DNA of 64,000 nt from Kiritimatiellia bacterium (GCA_017520845.1 JAFXEU010000067.1:38890-102889), one strand, 5' to 3'; numbered from the stretch's first letter, positions 35,403 to 42,964 are shown. Made by a program: numbers and translations. The notes: generated by a model from the letters alone, not told the origin.

Positions 35403-37541
35403 TTAATCAAAATCGAAATGTTCAAAATCTACACGCGGCTCCTCCGGCTCGTCCGTCGGATCCAGCGTTACTTCAGCGGTAGGCGCATCTACCTGCACCT
35501 CTTCCGCTTCAATCTTCACATCGGCGGCGTCAGCCTCTTGAAGCTCAATCGCCTTGCGCTTTTCAGTCTCAGCGATTTCCACCGGGTCTTCGAGCCCAAG
35601 CGCTGCGACATTCGCCGCGGCCGCATCGGCGCGCTCCTTAAGTCTCGCCTTAACATGCGCCTCAAGTCTCTTGCGCTCCTCGGCCAAGGCCGCCGAGCGG
35701 AACCCAAGTTGTTCCTGGAGTTCCTGAACGCTCGCATCAGCGTCGGCTCTCGCCGCCATCATAACGCTTGCAACGCCGAGGAAACGCCCTTGCAAGTCAG
35801 CGACATACGCCTTGCCCGAGTCCATCGGGTTGACCCAAACGAGAACCTTCTGCCCTCGCTCCAAGGGCCGCCCATCGATGATTGCCGCAACCGTGTACTT
35901 CTCGCCTGTATCAGCGTCGCGTACCGTAACCATAAGCTTATCGTTGACCGTGCCAAGATGAGCGAGTTCCTTTCCCAAGATCATCGGCGCGAAACCGGCT
36001 GAAACCTTTTCAAGCTGATTCTCTTTCGTTGAGAACCGCCAAGCCTCCGCCGGGCTCATGCGCCTCTCGCGATATTCAGCGAGGCCAGCCGCGACCATGG
36101 CGTTGACCTTGTTCGCCTGCGCTGTCGGCAAGTGCCTCAATGCCGGCATCGTTCCCCAGTGCGGCGAATTGCCGACCTTCAGCTCGCCCACCATAAAGCC
36201 GCACTCCTCCCATCCTTCGAGCGCGTGATCCTTGCGCTCGTCCATCTTGCGGTGCGCCTCCTCTGCCGCCACGGCGAACGCCCCCCAAGTCGGGAAATTG
36301 AACTTAAGCTTATCAACCGCGCCCGGCTTCAGAGCCGTAGCGAGTCTCATAAGCTGCGCGTCCTCCTTAATAAGCCCGAGCGTCTCTTCAGACATAATGC
36401 CGCGCCCGCCGCCGATGTTGCCGAAAATAAGCTCATCGGCATAGTTCTTTAAGGTCGCGTGCATCTGTTCGATCATGCCCTTATGACGAGGGTTGCCGTG
36501 GCTCTGCACTCCCGGCAATCCCTTGGCGATAGGCTCGGTAATGATCGAACCTGCGCGGAATACGATCGGCTTCTTACCTTCGCCCGTCCTAACCGCGTTG
36601 ATCGCGTTAAGCGCCGCGCCGAAAGTGTCGTCCATCGCCGCAGTACCGTGTTCGCCCTTGATTACGCACCCCTCTTTAGGTACGCCGACGACGCAAAGAA
36701 CGTAATGGTAAAGATAGCGAACCCATGCAGATTTCAATATCTTGCGCTTGCCGTCATCGCCTTCAACAATGGGCTTGGCAAGGTGACAAAGGACGTGCCC
36801 CGTCAAGCGGTCCTGCGCGGCGAACTCAACTACGCGCTGAGGCTTCGTGTTGCGACCGAAGATGACGCTATGCTCATACCACATATCGTCGACCTCAACG
36901 ACCTGACACGGGAGCAGCCCAACGCGCGTCATCTTGACCGTCGGCAAGAAGTCAATCTTCGCCTTACCCATGCCGACGCGAGCCGCCGCGAGAGCGAACT
37001 TATCGGGCTTCAATGAGACGAGATTTCTTAAGCTCCAGCCGGGCGGCGGGTTAAGCTCACTCCAAGGGCAAATCTCATCACCCGACGGGCTATAACCGTA
37101 AACGCTCGTATAAAGCTCTCGCCAAGTTCCAACACCAGGAATAGCGACGCCATTAACGAGGTCCGCGATAAGCCCGCGCCATGCCGGCTTAACCTTACGG
37201 CGACACGAAAGAACGCGCCTCTGCCATTCCTGCACAAGCTCAGTATTCGCCGCGAGCCCCTGCGCCATAACGCGCCGAGCGACGCGCCTATCGACGCAAG
37301 CCCAAACGCCAACCGCCTTAAACTGATCGAGCTTGCGGTAAAGGCTCTGAAGCGACAGCCCTTTATAGCCAAGCGGCCCGAGCCGCGCTGCCATTTCCGC
37401 CGCGCAGCGCTTCTTGTCGGTAGCGCGGTTGAAGACTTTAAGAGCGTCGATGAACGAGAGAACACGCTGCGCCTCATCGCTCGGGAGCATCTTAATAATC
37501 TCGTCGATCTCGACTTTCGTTATGACTAAATGGTTTTGCAT
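35403..37541 (-). CDS. MuA-like DDE transposase
   Basis: 712 residues, close to MuA. The N-terminal 200 residues hold helical DNA-binding domains. The catalytic core has VVEVDDMWYEH (Asp218/219) and, near 350-365, NPRHKGMIEQMHATLKN with Glu358. The position of the second acid appears to be Glu297 in VIKGEHGTA, where most DDE enzymes have Asp-Asn-Gly. Residues about 500-620 form a beta-barrel, and the C-terminal 90 residues are acidic and helical, like the MuB/ClpX-contact region. It should cut and join the prophage ends described at 32601 and 59863. Confidence 0.93.
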   Translation of the reverse strand: MQNHLVITKVEIDEIIKMLPSDEAQRVLSFIDALKVFNRATDKKRCAAEMAARLGPLGYKGLSLQSLYRKLDQFKAVGVWACVDRRVARRVMAQGLAANTELVQEWQRRVLSCRRKVKPAWRGLIADLVNGVAIPGVGTWRELYTSVYGYSPSGDEICPWSELNPPPGWSLRNLVSLKPDKFALAAARVGMGKAKIDFLPTVKMTRVGLLPCQVVEVDDMWYEHSVIFGRNTKPQRVVEFAAQDRLTGHVLCHLAKPIVEGDDGKRKILKSAWVRYLYHYVLCVVGVPKEGCVIKGEHGTAAMDDTFGAALNAINAVRTGEGKKPIVFRAGSIITEPIAKGLPGVQSHGNPRHKGMIEQMHATLKNYADELIFGNIGGGRGIMSEETLGLIKEDAQLMRLATALKPGAVDKLKFNFPTWGAFAVAAEEAHRKMDERKDHALEGWEECGFMVGELKVGNSPHWGTMPALRHLPTAQANKVNAMVAAGLAEYRERRMSPAEAWRFSTKENQLEKVSAGFAPMILGKELAHLGTVNDKLMVTVRDADTGEKYTVAAIIDGRPLERGQKVLVWVNPMDSGKAYVADLQGRFLGVASVMMAARADADASVQELQEQLGFRSAALAEERKRLEAHVKARLKERADAAAANVAALGLEDPVEIAETEKRKAIELQEADAADVKIEAEEVQVDAPTAEVTLDPTDEPEEPRVDFEHFDFD

Positions 37542-38230
37542 TACTTAACCCTCAACTTAAGTGCCTTTGTAGCCGCCTTGCAAAGATCATTAAGCGTCGT
37601 CACAGCATATCCTAAAGTCTCGTCATCAATGCGATTAAACACATCCTTTTCCATGTGCAACTTCCAGAGTGTCTTCATCGGCCCTTTATCCCCTTTGATT
37701 GCCGCAATGAGAAGACTCGGCGCATTAGCCGCCTCATCGAGATTAGCTCCAATCTCCTCAGCTTCATCCTTGCGCTTGCGTCCCGCGCCCTCGCGCTTGC
37801 CGCCCATCTTCGAGGGCGTCTTCTTGATAATCCCTAAATCGCAGTAAAGCTCGGTGAGGCTCTTAGAGTCCGTCTCGGCGGCATATTCCTCAATAGCGGC
37901 CTGACGCATCTTGTCCGACCCGTTCGCAATCTTCGGCAGCTTATCCGCAGAGATCGCCTGCTGAATAAGGGAGAGATATTTGTAAGCGGTGGATTTACCA
38001 AACTCACAATTACTCTCGATCCACTGCACAAAGTTAACCGGATGTTCGATCTTCGCCTTGAATAATTCTAACCCCGCGTTCAAGGCTGCCGCGATCGCCA
38101 TCTCGCTCGACTGCTTCGCGACTTCGTGCCAATGGTTAATTCTCGCCACCGCTTCCATACCTGCCGCGGGCGGCTCTGCCGAGACTAGATACTTTTTCTT
38201 GTTTTTTGACTTTACAACTGCGTTTTTCAT
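37541..38230 (-). CDS. DUF3102-like phage protein
   Basis: 229 residues. Residues about 30-95 (RINHWHEVAKQSSEMAIAAA ... FVQWIESNCEFGKSTAYKYLSL) match the DUF3102 pattern, found in phage and plasmid proteins and thought to bind DNA. The middle has GGKREGAGRKRKDE, an AT-hook-like basic motif. Its start overlaps the stop of the small HTH gene (ATGA), and it abuts the transposase start. Function unknown. Confidence 0.7.
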   Translation of the reverse strand: MKNAVVKSKNKKKYLVSAEPPAAGMEAVARINHWHEVAKQSSEMAIAAALNAGLELFKAKIEHPVNFVQWIESNCEFGKSTAYKYLSLIQQAISADKLPKIANGSDKMRQAAIEEYAAETDSKSLTELYCDLGIIKKTPSKMGGKREGAGRKRKDEAEEIGANLDEAANAPSLLIAAIKGDKGPMKTLWKLHMEKDVFNRIDDETLGYAVTTLNDLCKAATKALKLRVK

Positions 38231-38472
38231 TTTTTCAAAAACTCCCTTGAGTATTGATTGTTGATTTTAGTTAAGTAGTTGTCTATTGATCCGGCGTCGA
38301 TGCACCATTGCCCCGTCGCCTTATCTGCCGAGATCTCGCCGCGTTCGATTAAGCTCACGATCGGGCTTGGAGTAGCAACCCCAAAAACCGCCATCGCCTG
38401 CTTAATCGTAAGATCGCTCGCGGCAAGCTCTCTAAGCCTCGCTCGCTTCCTCGCTATAGTCGGCATGTCCAT
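38227..38472 (-). CDS. small HTH (MerR/excisionase-like) protein
   Basis: 81 residues. ASDLTIKQAMAVFGVATPSP and ADKATGQWCIDAGSIDNYL fit the DNA-binding HTH of excisionase-type proteins that insert a winged helix into DNA. No ribosome-binding site is visible before the ATG at 38472: the upstream bases are the heptamer array. It may regulate early genes or assist transposition. Confidence 0.6.
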   Translation of the reverse strand: MDMPTIARKRARLRELAASDLTIKQAMAVFGVATPSPIVSLIERGEISADKATGQWCIDAGSIDNYLTKINNQYSREFLKK

Positions 38473-38476
38473 AGTA

Positions 38477-38518
38477 GTCGTTAGTGATTAGTCGTTAGTG
38501 GTTAGTGGTTAGTCGTTA
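38477..38518. repeat. six-unit heptamer tandem array (GTSRTTA)
   Basis: Six contiguous 7-bp units: GTCGTTA, GTGATTA, GTCGTTA, GTGGTTA, GTGGTTA, GTCGTTA. The last unit includes the stop codon of the 41-aa membrane protein, and the array occupies the place of a ribosome-binding site for the HTH gene. Confidence 0.9.
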
Positions 38519-38641
38519 GAAGTAGCGGTAGTAGAGTTTGACGATAAGCCCGAAAATAATAAGTCCAAGCCCGATCGCACCGCCGACGCAGCTGACGACA
38601 AACGCCGGATAATGCCCCGTCTCCTTTAGCATCTCAATCAT
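38516..38641 (-). CDS. 41-aa single-pass membrane protein
   Basis: ATG at 38641 overlaps the TGA of the ASCH gene (ATGA). It encodes MIEMLKETGHYPAFVV, then a Gly-rich hydrophobic helix and a tail KLYYRYF. Coupled start and full occupancy of the gap support it. Function unknown. Confidence 0.55.
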   Translation of the reverse strand: MIEMLKETGHYPAFVVSCVGGAIGLGLIIFGLIVKLYYRYF

Positions 38642-39135
38642 GCTTCACCTCCATGCTTCAAGCTCCCGAGAAACGTTCCCCAATTCTGCGGGGGTTTCGC
38701 GCTAAAGGTTATTGTATGTTCAAGCCGCTTGGCGCGGTGCACACGGAGCGCAGAGACTAAGTTAAGCGGTCCGGCATATTCTTCCAATTCAAGCCTTGTT
38801 ATCCCGGGAAGGTTTCGCATAAAGCATTTGCATTTGTTCGTCTTTACGATCTCGTAAACAGTCAGCGGACAGCCTCGAACCTCTTCAGAGAAAACTACCG
38901 TCCCTGTGATCTTCGAAACCGGAGCCGATTCATAAATGTAAATCTTTTTGAAAAGCGGCGGCGGCGTCTTGCGGAATTCCCAATTCTTTCGCCCCTCATA
39001 AATAGCCTTTGCATACTTAGGCTTCAAAGACATCACAATCACCTTCGGGTGAGATTTGTCGTACTCCTTCTTCAGACGTTTTTTGATTTCGGGATTTGCC
39101 GCCAGAAACGCCTGGTTCATAGTTTTAACATTCAT
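38638..39135 (-). CDS. ASCH-domain protein
   Basis: 165 residues from the ATG at 39135, preceded by AGGAGGTGA at good distance. Residues about 30-100 (VIVMSLKPKYAKAIYEGRKN, then W-E-F-R-K and IYIYESAPVSKITGTVVF) fit the ASCH fold, a PUA-like RNA/nucleotide-binding domain seen in predicted coactivators and some ribonucleases. It has a C-K-C motif near residue 103. It is translationally coupled to both neighbours. Whether it acts on phage or host RNA is unknown. Confidence 0.75.
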   Translation of the reverse strand: MNVKTMNQAFLAANPEIKKRLKKEYDKSHPKVIVMSLKPKYAKAIYEGRKNWEFRKTPPPLFKKIYIYESAPVSKITGTVVFSEEVRGCPLTVYEIVKTNKCKCFMRNLPGITRLELEEYAGPLNLVSALRVHRAKRLEHTITFSAKPPQNWGTFLGSLKHGGEA

Positions 39136-39440
39136 CACTTCACCTCCTGACTATTCGCAATTTCAAACCTCATTCTCACAAGACGAGTGCGATCAAGTTT
39201 GATGTCCTCAAGTGACGATCTATAAAAATTAAGGCCTGTCATCGTTGCGCCGTAGACGAATGCGCACATGATCTGTGCAGTTTCGATCGGATCTTTGGCG
39301 TTTATGCAGACGGTAGCATGATTATCGCCGTATGATGCTGCCGTGTTAGCGATTTTCTTGGCCGTGGCGAAATCACACCTATCAGCGATGATCTGCGCGA
39401 ACTTATGGGCCCGACGGAACTTCTTTCGAATATCACTCAT
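39135..39440 (-). CDS. unknown early phage protein, 101 aa
   Basis: Starts at the ATG at 39440, which has AAGGAG 9 nt upstream. MSDIRKKFRRAHKFAQIIAD is a basic helix. The remainder (NTAASYGDNHATVCINAKDP) has no motif I recognise. It overlaps the ASCH gene start by one base. Second gene of the leftward early operon. Confidence 0.65.
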   Translation of the reverse strand: MSDIRKKFRRAHKFAQIIADRCDFATAKKIANTAASYGDNHATVCINAKDPIETAQIMCAFVYGATMTGLNFYRSSLEDIKLDRTRLVRMRFEIANSQEVK

Positions 39441-39464
39441 CTTCTTCAACTCCTTCTTTTTCTG

Positions 39465-39644
39465 TTAGTTCTTAATTGGTTTAAATCTAAGGCCAAGTTC
39501 GCGCATTTTGGCGCGAAGCGGACGTGCTTTGCGCTGACCTTGGCGCACTATACAGACGTAACAGTTAGAGTAGCCGGTAAGTCGCGCTATTTCGCGAACT
39601 CCAGCCTCACGAAGACGGTTTCTTTTTTTGGTTTGATTTGTCAT
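39465..39644 (-). CDS. Ner/Cro-like small DNA-binding protein, 59 aa
   Basis: ATG at 39644 with AAGGAG 5 nt upstream. The basic 59-residue product contains VREIARLTGYSNCYVCIVRQ, a plausible HTH with a Gly-Tyr-Ser turn. It is the first gene of the leftward early operon, exactly where Mu has ner and lambda has cro, and is divergent from the repressor-like gene at 39749. Most likely it turns down early transcription. Confidence 0.7.
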   Translation of the reverse strand: MTNQTKKRNRLREAGVREIARLTGYSNCYVCIVRQGQRKARPLRAKMRELGLRFKPIKN

Positions 39645-39696
39645 TACTACTCCTTTTTGGTAAGATGTTCACTTGTTCACAGAGAACGAAGGATAT

Positions 39697-39746
39697 TGTA
39701 GCAATTCTGTAGCAGTGTTGCAACAAGAAATGTAGGAATTTTGTAG
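39697..39746. promoter_or_regulatory. paired 16-bp repeats, candidate repressor operators
   Basis: TGTAGCAATTCTGTAG (39697-39712) and TGTAGGAATTTTGTAG (39731-39746) agree at 14 of 16 positions and start 34 bp apart. Each has two TGTAG half-sites 11 bp apart. The second covers the region just before the repressor ATG at 39749, suggesting autoregulation. The rest of 39645-39748 holds the divergent control region. Confidence 0.55.
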
Positions 39747-39748
39747 TC

Positions 39749-40057
39749 ATGCAAAAAAGACTTGAAACCTTAAGATATTCGCTCGGCCTCGAATGGGGTC
39801 AGTTAGCGGAGCAGTTAAAGATTAGCCGCGCTATGATAGGCTTTATTAGAAATGGACAGCGCAAACCGAGCGCCGCCTTACTTATGCGCATATCAGAACT
39901 GGAGCAACAGGCTTGTGGCAATACTGTTGCAACAGAAAGCGATGTAGCAAATTGGCGTGAACGAGCACTTGAGGCTGAGCGGAAATTGCTACAAGTCCGC
40001 GAAGCGCTTGATTTAATACTAAAAGGAACCGCAAAACTAAACGAAGCAATAAAATGA
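39749..40057 (+). CDS. repressor-like XRE/HTH protein, 102 aa
   Basis: Residues about 5-50 form an HTH of the Cro/CI type: LRYSLGLEWGQLAEQLKISR, AMIGFIRNGQRKPSAALLMR. The second half is a coiled coil (NWRERALEAERKLLQVREAL) probably for dimerisation. Short for a phage repressor. It is divergent from the early operon and preceded by paired repeats, so it is the best candidate for the lysogeny repressor. It overlaps the cyclase-like gene by ATGA. Confidence 0.7.
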   Translation: MQKRLETLRYSLGLEWGQLAEQLKISRAMIGFIRNGQRKPSAALLMRISELEQQACGNTVATESDVANWRERALEAERKLLQVREALDLILKGTAKLNEAIK

Positions 40058-40833
40058 GTTCTCGATTATACAAATGTGAAAATTCGTTAATAGCAGTGCT
40101 CGACATACTGGGCATCTCTAGCATGATGAGAAATGCTCAAGTTAAAGATCTGCCTAATTTAGCATCTAACCTTGAGAGTGCTTTTAGTTACGCACAAGAA
40201 TATGCTCAAAAAATAATAGCTACCCTCGACAAGAGGGAAAATAAATATTTTTCAATACAAAGGTTTTTTAAAATTCAGGTCTTTTCAGATACTGTTGTTA
40301 TCTGTTGCAACTTCAATAAAATACAAAAAGAAGTTTCTGTTCTTGACCGACAAAAAATTCCTGAATATTATCTTCTAGCCTTTGGGTTTTTCCTCTGTGT
40401 AAAAGCAATAGCTGGCTCTTTGTTTAGAGATGGATATCCAACTCGAGGATGCATTTCTGTAGGGCCGATAATTTCTACGAAAAATTTTATCATCGGAAAA
40501 CCATTTATCGACTCAATTACACATGCCAACAATCTTAACGTTGCTGGAATTATTGTTTTAAAAACGGCAAAAATCGTTTATGACTGCATTTTAAAGTCCC
40601 AATATATGCAAAAACAAGCACCGATAGAATTACATATGGTGCCATATAAAAATTCGCGACCAAAAAAGACGTGGTGTTTGAATTTTCTGGAGTACCCAAT
40701 AGATCGCTTCCTTATTTTAAATATAGAGTCCTTTTTCTCAAAACATGGAAAAATCGTCACAGAGGATGCTACGGAAAAAATAAAAAACACTAAAAAACTA
40801 TTTCAAGCTTTTTTTAAAAAATTATCTACTTAA
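40054..40833 (+). CDS. class III nucleotidyl-cyclase-like protein of the prophage
   Basis: 259 residues, much more A/T-rich than its neighbours, so probably a recent import. The order of motifs follows class III cyclases: IAVLDILGIS (Asp17, like F-x-D-I-x-G-F), VFSDTVVICC (Asp79, second metal ligand), PTRGCISVGPI (residues 129-139, like R-x-G-I-x-x-G), then IIGKPFIDSITHANNL, like the G-x-x-V-N-x-A-x-R-L segment. In that last segment the usual Asn/Arg are not clearly kept, so activity is uncertain. Co-translated with the repressor and followed by a terminator, hence probably expressed in the lysogen. A defence or signalling role is inference. Confidence 0.6.
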   Translation: MSSRLYKCENSLIAVLDILGISSMMRNAQVKDLPNLASNLESAFSYAQEYAQKIIATLDKRENKYFSIQRFFKIQVFSDTVVICCNFNKIQKEVSVLDRQKIPEYYLLAFGFFLCVKAIAGSLFRDGYPTRGCISVGPIISTKNFIIGKPFIDSITHANNLNVAGIIVLKTAKIVYDCILKSQYMQKQAPIELHMVPYKNSRPKKTWCLNFLEYPIDRFLILNIESFFSKHGKIVTEDATEKIKNTKKLFQAFFKKLST

Positions 40834-40858
40834 CATTAACTCAAGTTATCCCCACAAA

Positions 40859-40884
40859 CCCCGCCATTAAAGCGGGGCTTTTTT
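40859..40884 (+). terminator. terminator after repressor/cyclase-like unit
   Basis: CCCCGC (40859-40864) pairs with GCGGGG (40872-40877), followed by CTTTTTT. Downstream to about 41010 is A/T-rich DNA with two more hairpins (40892-40920 and 40924-40941). Confidence 0.85.
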
Positions 40885-41010
40885 ATGCCTTTTTTCAACT
40901 GAAATTTAATCAGTTGAAAAGAGTTTCCACCTAAGTGGAAATTGAAATCATTTGAATTTTTTGATTTCTTTAATTTCTTTGAAATCATTTGATTTCTCTA
41001 TTTTTTTAGA
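40885..41010. other. A/T-rich hairpin region before the late genes
   Basis: Contains TTTTCAACTGA (40892-40902) opposite TCAGTTGAAAA (40910-40920), a TTTCCAC/GTGGAAA hairpin (40924-40941), and a twice repeated GAAATCATTTGA (40944-40955 and 40981-40992). No convincing gene. Possible regulator site for late transcription. Confidence 0.5.
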
Positions 41011-41027
41011 TTCGCTGAATTCTTCTC

Positions 41028-41054
41028 TTGACCCCTTATCTTTTATCCTATAAT
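41028..41054 (+). promoter_or_regulatory. candidate late promoter
   Basis: TTGACC at 41028-41033 and a perfect TATAAT at 41049-41054, but with only 15 bp between them. Such short spacing often needs an activator, as at Mu middle/late promoters. It precedes the entire rightward gene run that starts at 41167. Confidence 0.5.
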
Positions 41055-41166
41055 TCCCGCCGCGAACAGCAAACGGTCCCTATTGACATATCGACTCCTG
41101 AGACTGGACGCTGACACTCTCCAGGATAAATAAACCAGCACCCTTAACGGGGTAAGAAAGGACAAT

Positions 41167-41664
41167 ATGGGAGAAGCAAAGAATAAGAAAGAAGCGCACA
41201 TCGACGAGCTACTGAAGCGGGCGATCGCCCTCAACCTTTCCGGGGTGGATGACCTCTTCGACATCTCCGTCGCAGAACTCGCAAGATCCTACAACGGCTA
41301 CGGCACCGAGTGGTGGCTTCCGACCGCCGCAGAACTCGCAAGATCCTACAACGGCTGCGGCCCCGAGTGGCTTCCGTCCGCCGTGCGCGAAAAGCTTACC
41401 GAATACTTTGCGATCTTCGAGCCCGCCTTTATGATCCACGACTGGCGCTTCTCCCGCTCCGACGGCACGCGCTGCTGCTTCAACTTCGCCAACTTCGAGC
41501 TCGAACAGAATCTGCGCCGCATCGCCAAAGCCAAATACGGCTTCTTCAACTGGCGCCGCTACCGCGCCCTCGCCGCAGCCAAAATCATCGCCGGCGCGTG
41601 TGACCGCTTCGGCTGGAGCGCCTGGCTCGACTGCCACAAAAAAAGTTTGACACCCAAAAGTTGA
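41167..41664 (+). CDS. unknown late protein with internal 19-aa duplication
   Basis: 165 residues. AELARSYNGYGTEW and AELARSYNGCGPEW are consecutive copies, caused by a 34-bp near-perfect repeat (41271-41304 and 41328-41361). The second half has EPAFMIHDWRFSR, where His-Asp next to a Gly-Cys-Gly-Pro stretch recalls small phage proteins with a phospholipase A2-like fold, but that is a weak guess. An AAAGGA site precedes the ATG. It is the first late gene, where lysis functions commonly lie. Confidence 0.6.
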   Translation: MGEAKNKKEAHIDELLKRAIALNLSGVDDLFDISVAELARSYNGYGTEWWLPTAAELARSYNGCGPEWLPSAVREKLTEYFAIFEPAFMIHDWRFSRSDGTRCCFNFANFELEQNLRRIAKAKYGFFNWRRYRALAAAKIIAGACDRFGWSAWLDCHKKSLTPKS

Positions 41665-41733
41665 GCGCCCCCATCTCTTAATCCTGTAAATCATGTAAAT
41701 CATGTATCTACAAAAAAGAAAGGAACAACAACA

Positions 41734-42315
41734 ATGAAGAAAGAACTCAAGATCACCTCCATCCAAATCCTCACGATCATCGTGCTCATGATGACGGTCG
41801 CGTTTTTCTCCGGATGCAGCACGCCGAAGAAAGTCCGGGACATCGAGCTCAAGGGCATGTATGTCAACGGCTACTCCGAGACGCTGGCGATCGGCGCCGG
41901 GCGGCTCACGTCGATTCCGGGCGAGCGCGAGGCGCTGGCCGCGCACTACGAGGAGGACACCGCCTGGCTCTCGCCGACCACCAAGACGCACAAGTTCGAC
42001 ATTTTCCTCGTCGGCACCAACAGCGTGGAGAACTCGAAGGAGATCATCACCTCCATTTGCAAGGCATTCTCCGACGTCGCCCCGCAGGTCGCGGCGACCC
42101 ATGCGGTCAACACGGGCGGCACGACGGCGTTCGACGTGGTCAAGGGCGGCGGCGACGTGCGCGAGGCGGTCGCCCTCGCAAAGCAGGAGGTCGAGAAGAT
42201 AAAGGCGTCCAAGGCCGAAGGCCAGAAGGTTGAAGGCCAACAGACGCAGGGCGAAGCCGACTGCGCGAACGGCGAATGCCAGGACGGCAACTGCACCGAC
42301 TGCGAGGACAGGTAA
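41734..42315 (+). CDS. phage lipoprotein, lysis region
   Basis: 193 residues. The N-terminus (SIQILTIIVLMMTVAFFSGC) is a signal peptide with lipobox F-S-G-C. The mature protein has a compact domain, YVNGYSETLAIGAGRLTSIP and HKFDIFLVGTNSVENSK, and the end is a Gln/Gly-rich linker with a Cys-rich tail (DCANGECQDGNCTDCEDR). Position before head genes and lipid anchoring suggest a spanin or superinfection-exclusion function, but no family is recognised. Strong AAAGAAAGGA site before the ATG. Confidence 0.65.
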   Translation: MKKELKITSIQILTIIVLMMTVAFFSGCSTPKKVRDIELKGMYVNGYSETLAIGAGRLTSIPGEREALAAHYEEDTAWLSPTTKTHKFDIFLVGTNSVENSKEIITSICKAFSDVAPQVAATHAVNTGGTTAFDVVKGGGDVREAVALAKQEVEKIKASKAEGQKVEGQQTQGEADCANGECQDGNCTDCEDR

Positions 42316-42699
42316 ATGGACGCGGCGGACGGCACATCGATTGTCCTGGGCTCGACGACCGTCGGGCTTCTCATAAAGGAGTTCTTCGCCTGGCGGCGTT
42401 CGCGCAGCCAGAAGACGGAAATCACGCCCAACCCGCTGAACGTCAAGAAAGAGGACAAGTACGTCACCCGCGGCGAGTTCAACAAGGCGATGGAGCGCAA
42501 CGAGGCGGACCATAAGCGCATGACCGACGAAGCCGCCGCCGATCACGAGCGTATGGAGCGCGAGAACTCTTCCGCTCACGAGAACATCTTCAACCGCCTA
42601 ACCCGCAACGACCGCGACATGGGCGAAATTAAAGGACTTTTAACCGGCGTTGCAAACGACTTGCAACTCATAAAAGGAAAACTGTTTAAGACGAGGTAG
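42316..42699 (+). CDS. membrane-anchored coiled-coil phage protein (Mu gp25/DUF2730-like?)
   Basis: 127 residues. A short hydrophobic N-terminus (SIVLGSTTVGLLIKEFFAW) is followed by a long charged coiled coil (DHKRMTDEAAADHERMEREN) and a C-terminal helix (GLLTGVANDLQLIKGKLF). Mu-like phages carry a similar small protein just before gp27; a holin or i-spanin role is also conceivable. It starts immediately after the lipoprotein stop. Confidence 0.6.
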   Translation: MDAADGTSIVLGSTTVGLLIKEFFAWRRSRSQKTEITPNPLNVKKEDKYVTRGEFNKAMERNEADHKRMTDEAAADHERMERENSSAHENIFNRLTRNDRDMGEIKGLLTGVANDLQLIKGKLFKTR

Positions 42700-42706
42700 G
42701 ATAACC

Positions 42707-42964
42707 ATGGACGCTCACGACAAATACATCATCAAAATCGCTCTTAAAACTCTCCATGCTGCGGGCGGGACTGGCGTTACCGAGAAAGCCCTTAAAGAGC
42801 AGTTAGATCTCGCCCATGGTGAGCCCCTTTCCTCCGAGGAGCACGACCTCGCTTTCGACTTCCTCTCTTCTCGTGGCTGGATGACTCATCACATGGAACC
42901 CGTCTGGCACACAAAACGCTTCACCTTAACCGAACGCGGCCTTACCGCTTTGGAGGCTATGTAA
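42707..42964 (+). CDS. small winged-helix-like phage protein, 85 aa
   Basis: The sequence has the order helix-turn-helix-wing: IKIALKTLHAAGGTGVTEKA, then LAFDFLSSRGWMTHHMEPVW, ending RFTLTERGLTALEAM, the typical pattern of a stand-alone winged helix. In Mu this slot (gp26) is of unknown function. It ends at the first G-rich heptamer repeat. Confidence 0.65.
   Translation: MDAHDKYIIKIALKTLHAAGGTGVTEKALKEQLDLAHGEPLSSEEHDLAFDFLSSRGWMTHHMEPVWHTKRFTLTERGLTALEAM

Noticed and set aside
38477..38518. Short CRISPR-like array
   Set aside because: Units are contiguous heptamers without spacers; no cas gene in the window.
32512..39731. 14-bp identity TTGCAACAAGAAAT at 32512-32525 and 39718-39731 as an attachment site
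   Set aside because: One copy is in host DNA outside the resolved end and one is in the phage interior; a match of this length is expected by chance in 64 kb, and Mu-like phages do not use such sites.
41209..42579. 456-codon minus-strand frame across the lysis region
   Set aside because: Antisense to three rightward genes with good ribosome-binding sites and plausible signal peptides or coiled coils; Leu/Arg-rich shadow.
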